Positions 12,954-15,185 of a stretch of 15,185 nucleotides of DNA are shown piece after piece. Under the pieces are notes generated by a model. It did no database searches and was not told the origin of the DNA. It was given only the letters and a program-made list of their open reading frames with translations. Each line of letters opens with the position of its first letter. Positions within the stretch are counted from its first letter, which is position 1. This stretch comes from CAJXZP01 sp049606935. GTDB taxonomy: Bacteria > Bacteroidota > Bacteroidia > Flavobacteriales_G > Salibacteraceae. The position numbers were made by a program, and so were the translations under genes. The DNA is taken from contig JBMYWA010000056.1 in NCBI GenBank assembly GCA_049606935.1, positions 1 through 15,185 on the forward strand. Reading direction: 5' to 3'.

Positions 12954-14645
12954 TTACAAATGAAAAGGAGCAGGGCAATTAATAACCATTCTAGTATTGG
13001 AGTTTGGATGAATAAATTCTATAAGACTAGCATGCAAATGAAGCCTGGTATGGCGAGTTCCGTAAAGCTCATCTCCCAGAATGGGAGTGTTTAGTCCTTT
13101 TGGGTGAGATGCATGAACTCTAAGTTGATGGGTTCTACCTGTTTTAGGAAAGAAATGAACGAGCGATTTTTCTTCTTTTACTTCCAACAGTTTCCATTTG
13201 GTTTCTGCATTTTTTCCATGCTCTTGACACACCACTTGATGAGGTCTGTTATTTAAATCTACCCTCAAAGGTAGGTTTATGATAGGGTTTGTTTTAGCCG
13301 GAACTCCATTCAAAATAGCAGTGTATTGTTTTTTTACACTCCTTTCTACAAATTGATTTTGTAAATGATGATATGATTTTAGGTCTTTAGCAATAACCAT
13401 AATTCCTGAGGTGCCCATATCAAGTCTGTGTACCGTGAGTGGTCCAGTTGCGTTTAAGTACTTGGTTTGCATTCTTTTTTGTACGGAATCTTTTATTGTT
13501 TTTCCGGGTACAGAAAGTAAGTGAGCCGGTTTGTTAATCACAACAATGAATTCGTCTTCAAATAAGGTTTCAATGGTTAGGTCTTTGGGGTTGTAGCTTA
13601 GTACTGGATTGGTATCCACATTTAGGCCTTGAAGCATGTACGATAGTATTGGATGACATTTAGCCTTACAAGCTGGATAATATTTTTTGTGTTGACGTAC
13701 TTCTAGTTTTGGTGATTTGCCCCACCAAAACTCGGCTAGCGCAATGGGGGTGTAGTTATTAATAAACGCGTATTGCAAAAGTTTAGGGGCAGCGCAATCT
13801 CCTGCTCCAGATGGAGGTGTTTTGCCGGGGGTGTTCTTAAAAATATTTTGAATTTGGGTTTTTTCTCCTTTTCCGTTATTAAATTGATATTGATCAAATA
13901 TTAGTTGTTGTGCTTCGGCAGATTTTTTCTTCCGAAGTGCTTTTAAAACATTGATTTGCTCCGTTATAGGGTGTAATTTTTCGGTGAAAATCTGCTTTGC
14001 TTCCAAAAAGGAAGAATGCTTTTTTTTGTATTCAAAATCTAGTTTCCTGCTTTCTATTTGATGAGATTGATGAAGAATTTCGTAATCTTTCTCGTTTAAT
14101 TTTGCTTTTGCTTCTTTTCGAATAGCTTGCCGAAGTTTTTTTGCTTCTTTTAATTCTTTTTTTAGTAACAAAAGTTCAGTCTCTTTTGAAGCTAAGAAGT
14201 TTTCATGTTCGGTTTTTAAAGCGACATATTTGGGGTCTTTTTCTAGACCACCTAGTGTTTGGTTTAACAATACTATTTCTTTTTCTTTAGAGGAATACGC
14301 AAACCCCGGTTTTAACCGGTCAAAAATGGGTGGCACAAACCCTTTTAATTGCGTCTTTTTTCCGATGATACCTGAAAAGGCTTGTAAAAAACCCAATTTC
14401 CCAGCTGTATTTTTCACCACCAAAACCCCAAACATTTTACCCATAACATTTTCGTTATTAGGTGAATGTAGGCCAAAGTCATGGTGCCATTCCTTAGGAG
14501 ACAGTAGATACTGTTGGAGCTGAATGGAAGCAACTTTGGCTATTTCATGTGGAATGTAATCAAAAGGAAAAGTGAATTTATGGGGTAAAGTAATGCCGTT
14601 GACATCTTCTGTAAATGGAATAAAATTGATGTCATTTATTATCAT
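12954..14645 (-). CDS. RluA-family pseudouridine synthase with large N-terminal extension
   Basis: A 563-residue protein; the C-terminal ~210 residues are an RluA-type pseudouridine synthase: DEFIVVINKPAHLLSVPG (364-381), VHRLDMGTSGIMVIAKD (405-421) with catalytic Asp409, KTGRTHQLRVHASHP (501-515) and PILGDELYG (521-529). It should convert specific uridines of rRNA or tRNA to pseudouridine. The first ~345 residues are not catalytic: an N-terminal globular part (1-115) with GKMFGVLVVKN (69-79) and GFLQAFSGIIG (85-95); a long charged coiled coil (about 138-250); and a conserved block PPSGAGDCAAPKLL (277-290), FWWGKSP (306-312), YYPACKAKCHPIL (322-334) with Cys284, Cys326 and Cys330 as possible metal ligands or redox cysteines. 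I recall similarly long RluA proteins in Vibrio and relatives, so this is a family architecture and not a local fusion. There is no S4 domain. The target RNA site is unknown. Confidence 0.9.
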   Translation of the reverse strand: MIINDINFIPFTEDVNGITLPHKFTFPFDYIPHEIAKVASIQLQQYLLSPKEWHHDFGLHSPNNENVMGKMFGVLVVKNTAGKLGFLQAFSGIIGKKTQLKGFVPPIFDRLKPGFAYSSKEKEIVLLNQTLGGLEKDPKYVALKTEHENFLASKETELLLLKKELKEAKKLRQAIRKEAKAKLNEKDYEILHQSHQIESRKLDFEYKKKHSSFLEAKQIFTEKLHPITEQINVLKALRKKKSAEAQQLIFDQYQFNNGKGEKTQIQNIFKNTPGKTPPSGAGDCAAPKLLQYAFINNYTPIALAEFWWGKSPKLEVRQHKKYYPACKAKCHPILSYMLQGLNVDTNPVLSYNPKDLTIETLFEDEFIVVINKPAHLLSVPGKTIKDSVQKRMQTKYLNATGPLTVHRLDMGTSGIMVIAKDLKSYHHLQNQFVERSVKKQYTAILNGVPAKTNPIINLPLRVDLNNRPHQVVCQEHGKNAETKWKLLEVKEEKSLVHFFPKTGRTHQLRVHASHPKGLNTPILGDELYGTRHTRLHLHASLIEFIHPNSNTRMVINCPAPFHL

Positions 14646-14649
14646 GTGT

Positions 14650-14657
14650 CAAAATTA
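14650..14657 (-). promoter_or_regulatory. Possible -7 element giving a (near) leaderless pseudouridine synthase mRNA
   Basis: TAATTTTG on the minus strand (a perfect TAnnTTTG) ends only 4 bp before the ATG at 14645. If used, transcription would begin at or next to the start codon. No -33 TTTG at standard spacing, and the DNA is AT-rich, so a chance match is possible. Confidence 0.35.
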
Positions 14658-14714
14658 AAGCAAAGCAATTTTAAGGGCCTTTATTCTAGGCGCTAAATTA
14701 TCATTTGCTTTAAT
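14654..14714. repeat. Perfect 11-bp inverted repeat filling the gap between two genes
   Basis: ATTAAAGCAAA (14654-14664) and TTTGCTTTAAT (14704-14714) are exact reverse complements, separated by 39 bp. They span almost the whole gap between the secreted-protein stop (14724) and the pseudouridine synthase start (14645). It could be a long-loop terminator or a binding site with two separated half-sites; the left arm overlaps the possible -7 element. Confidence 0.45.
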
Positions 14715-14723
14715 GTGTTGTGT

Positions 14724-15089
14724 TTAGTCTTGAATTAGCAAGTAAAACTCAGAATTATTCTTGGTGTAATAAGGATAATAAACCTCTCCAAGTTCTTCAT
14801 TTTTGAGTATTAACCCTTTGTGATTAATTCTATTGGGATTAAATACGCCAGAAACCACAAAGGTGTATTTGACTAATTTTTTTGGATTGGTATGGAAACG
14901 TTTCTCAAAAATTTTGAATGTTAAATTGGTATCGCTATACACATCTACCAAGCCCATTTCTGGGTCAAATTTTACTGTTTTGCCAATGAGTAACTCGCTA
15001 TTCTCACCAATAAATTCTTGTTCTTGTGAAAAAAGATTAAAAGAAGCCATAAATAGAAAAATGGCTAGCAATTTCGATAAATAATTCAT
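14724..15089 (-). CDS. Secreted protein of unknown function
   Basis: A 121-residue protein with a clear signal peptide (MNYLSKLLAIFLFMASFNLFSQ, cleavage after the alanine/serine-rich end near residue 21-22) and a small mature domain of about 100 residues rich in beta-strand-forming and aromatic residues, such as KYTFVVSGVFNP (74-85) and GEVYYPYYTKN (101-111). It has no cysteine, no lipobox and no recognisable catalytic motif. The terminal LLIQD is not a secretion-system signal I recognise. The layout, with short alternating strands and a hydrophobic core, suggests a small periplasmic or secreted beta-rich domain, but I do not recognise the family. A one-mismatch -7 element (TAATTTTA, 15116-15109) lies 20 bp upstream of the ATG. 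It may form a unit with the downstream pseudouridine synthase, 78 bp away, but the intervening inverted repeat argues against tight coupling. Confidence 0.72.
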   Translation of the reverse strand: MNYLSKLLAIFLFMASFNLFSQEQEFIGENSELLIGKTVKFDPEMGLVDVYSDTNLTFKIFEKRFHTNPKKLVKYTFVVSGVFNPNRINHKGLILKNEELGEVYYPYYTKNNSEFYLLIQD

Positions 15090-15185
15090 TTTAGTTATTT
15101 GTGTGTTGTAAAATTAAAAATTACTATTTAAAAGACGTTTTAAAAAGAAGAAAATTTTTTCTTAATGGATTGTCTTTTCTACCGT
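15090..15185. other. Right-edge non-coding sequence
   Basis: AT-rich sequence upstream of the secreted-protein gene, cut by the window end. Apart from the one-mismatch -7 element at 15109-15116 and a short A/T-rich self-complementary run near 15148-15163, nothing convincing is visible. Confidence 0.4.

Overview
The window is AT-rich and looks like the chromosome of a marine-type member of the Bacteroidota, probably Flavobacteriia. Four observations support this. Nearly every recognisable promoter carries the Bacteroidetes -7 element TAnnTTTG, and Shine-Dalgarno sequences are largely absent. There is a TonB-dependent receptor paired with a lipoprotein that has an acidic export-type signal after its lipobox cysteine. 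The housekeeping proteins (MurB, glutathione peroxidase, photolyase) read as flavobacterial. A kdnA/kdnB-type pair for 8-amino-Kdo, best known from marine Shewanella, is also present. No rRNA, tRNA, CRISPR array, insertion sequence or phage gene was seen. Apart from the first two genes, everything is on the minus strand.

Layout. 1-450 (+): 3' part of a histone-deacetylase-like amidohydrolase. 544-1560 (+): murB, with its own promoter. 1562-5113 (-): a candidate copper-acquisition locus made of a small secreted Cys protein (4745-5113), a lipoprotein with two Met/His-rich YtkA-like halves (3605-4450), and an OprC/NosA-like TonB-dependent receptor (1562-3598). Its control DNA is unusually rich in dyads. 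5242-7587 (-): kdnA-kdnB, from promoter to terminator, for 8-amino-8-deoxy-Kdo in LPS. 7729-7869 (-): a 46-residue single-pass membrane protein with its own promoter and terminator. 7911-10972 (-): a tightly packed operon of half-size TSUP permease, M20 amidohydrolase, helical lipoprotein, SCO copper chaperone and mono-haem cytochrome c. 11045-12892 (-): exported glutathione peroxidase plus photolyase, with no bases between them. 12954-14645 (-): an RluA-family pseudouridine synthase with a large extra N-terminal region. 14724-15089 (-): an unrecognised secreted protein.

How the parts fit. The strongest theme is copper and respiration. An outer-membrane receptor with the Cys-x3-Met copper motif of OprC is coupled to a probably surface-exposed Met-rich lipoprotein. 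About 3 kb away lies a SCO protein (copper delivery to cytochrome oxidase) with a cytochrome c. A perfect GTGA-N6-TCAC dyad lies about 60-65 bp upstream of the predicted transcription start of the small Cys protein, where a Crp/Fnr-family activator would be expected to bind. The receptor/lipoprotein/small-Cys-protein set and the N-terminal region of the RluA protein are the best candidates for under-described biology. The rest is ordinary housekeeping or stress metabolism.
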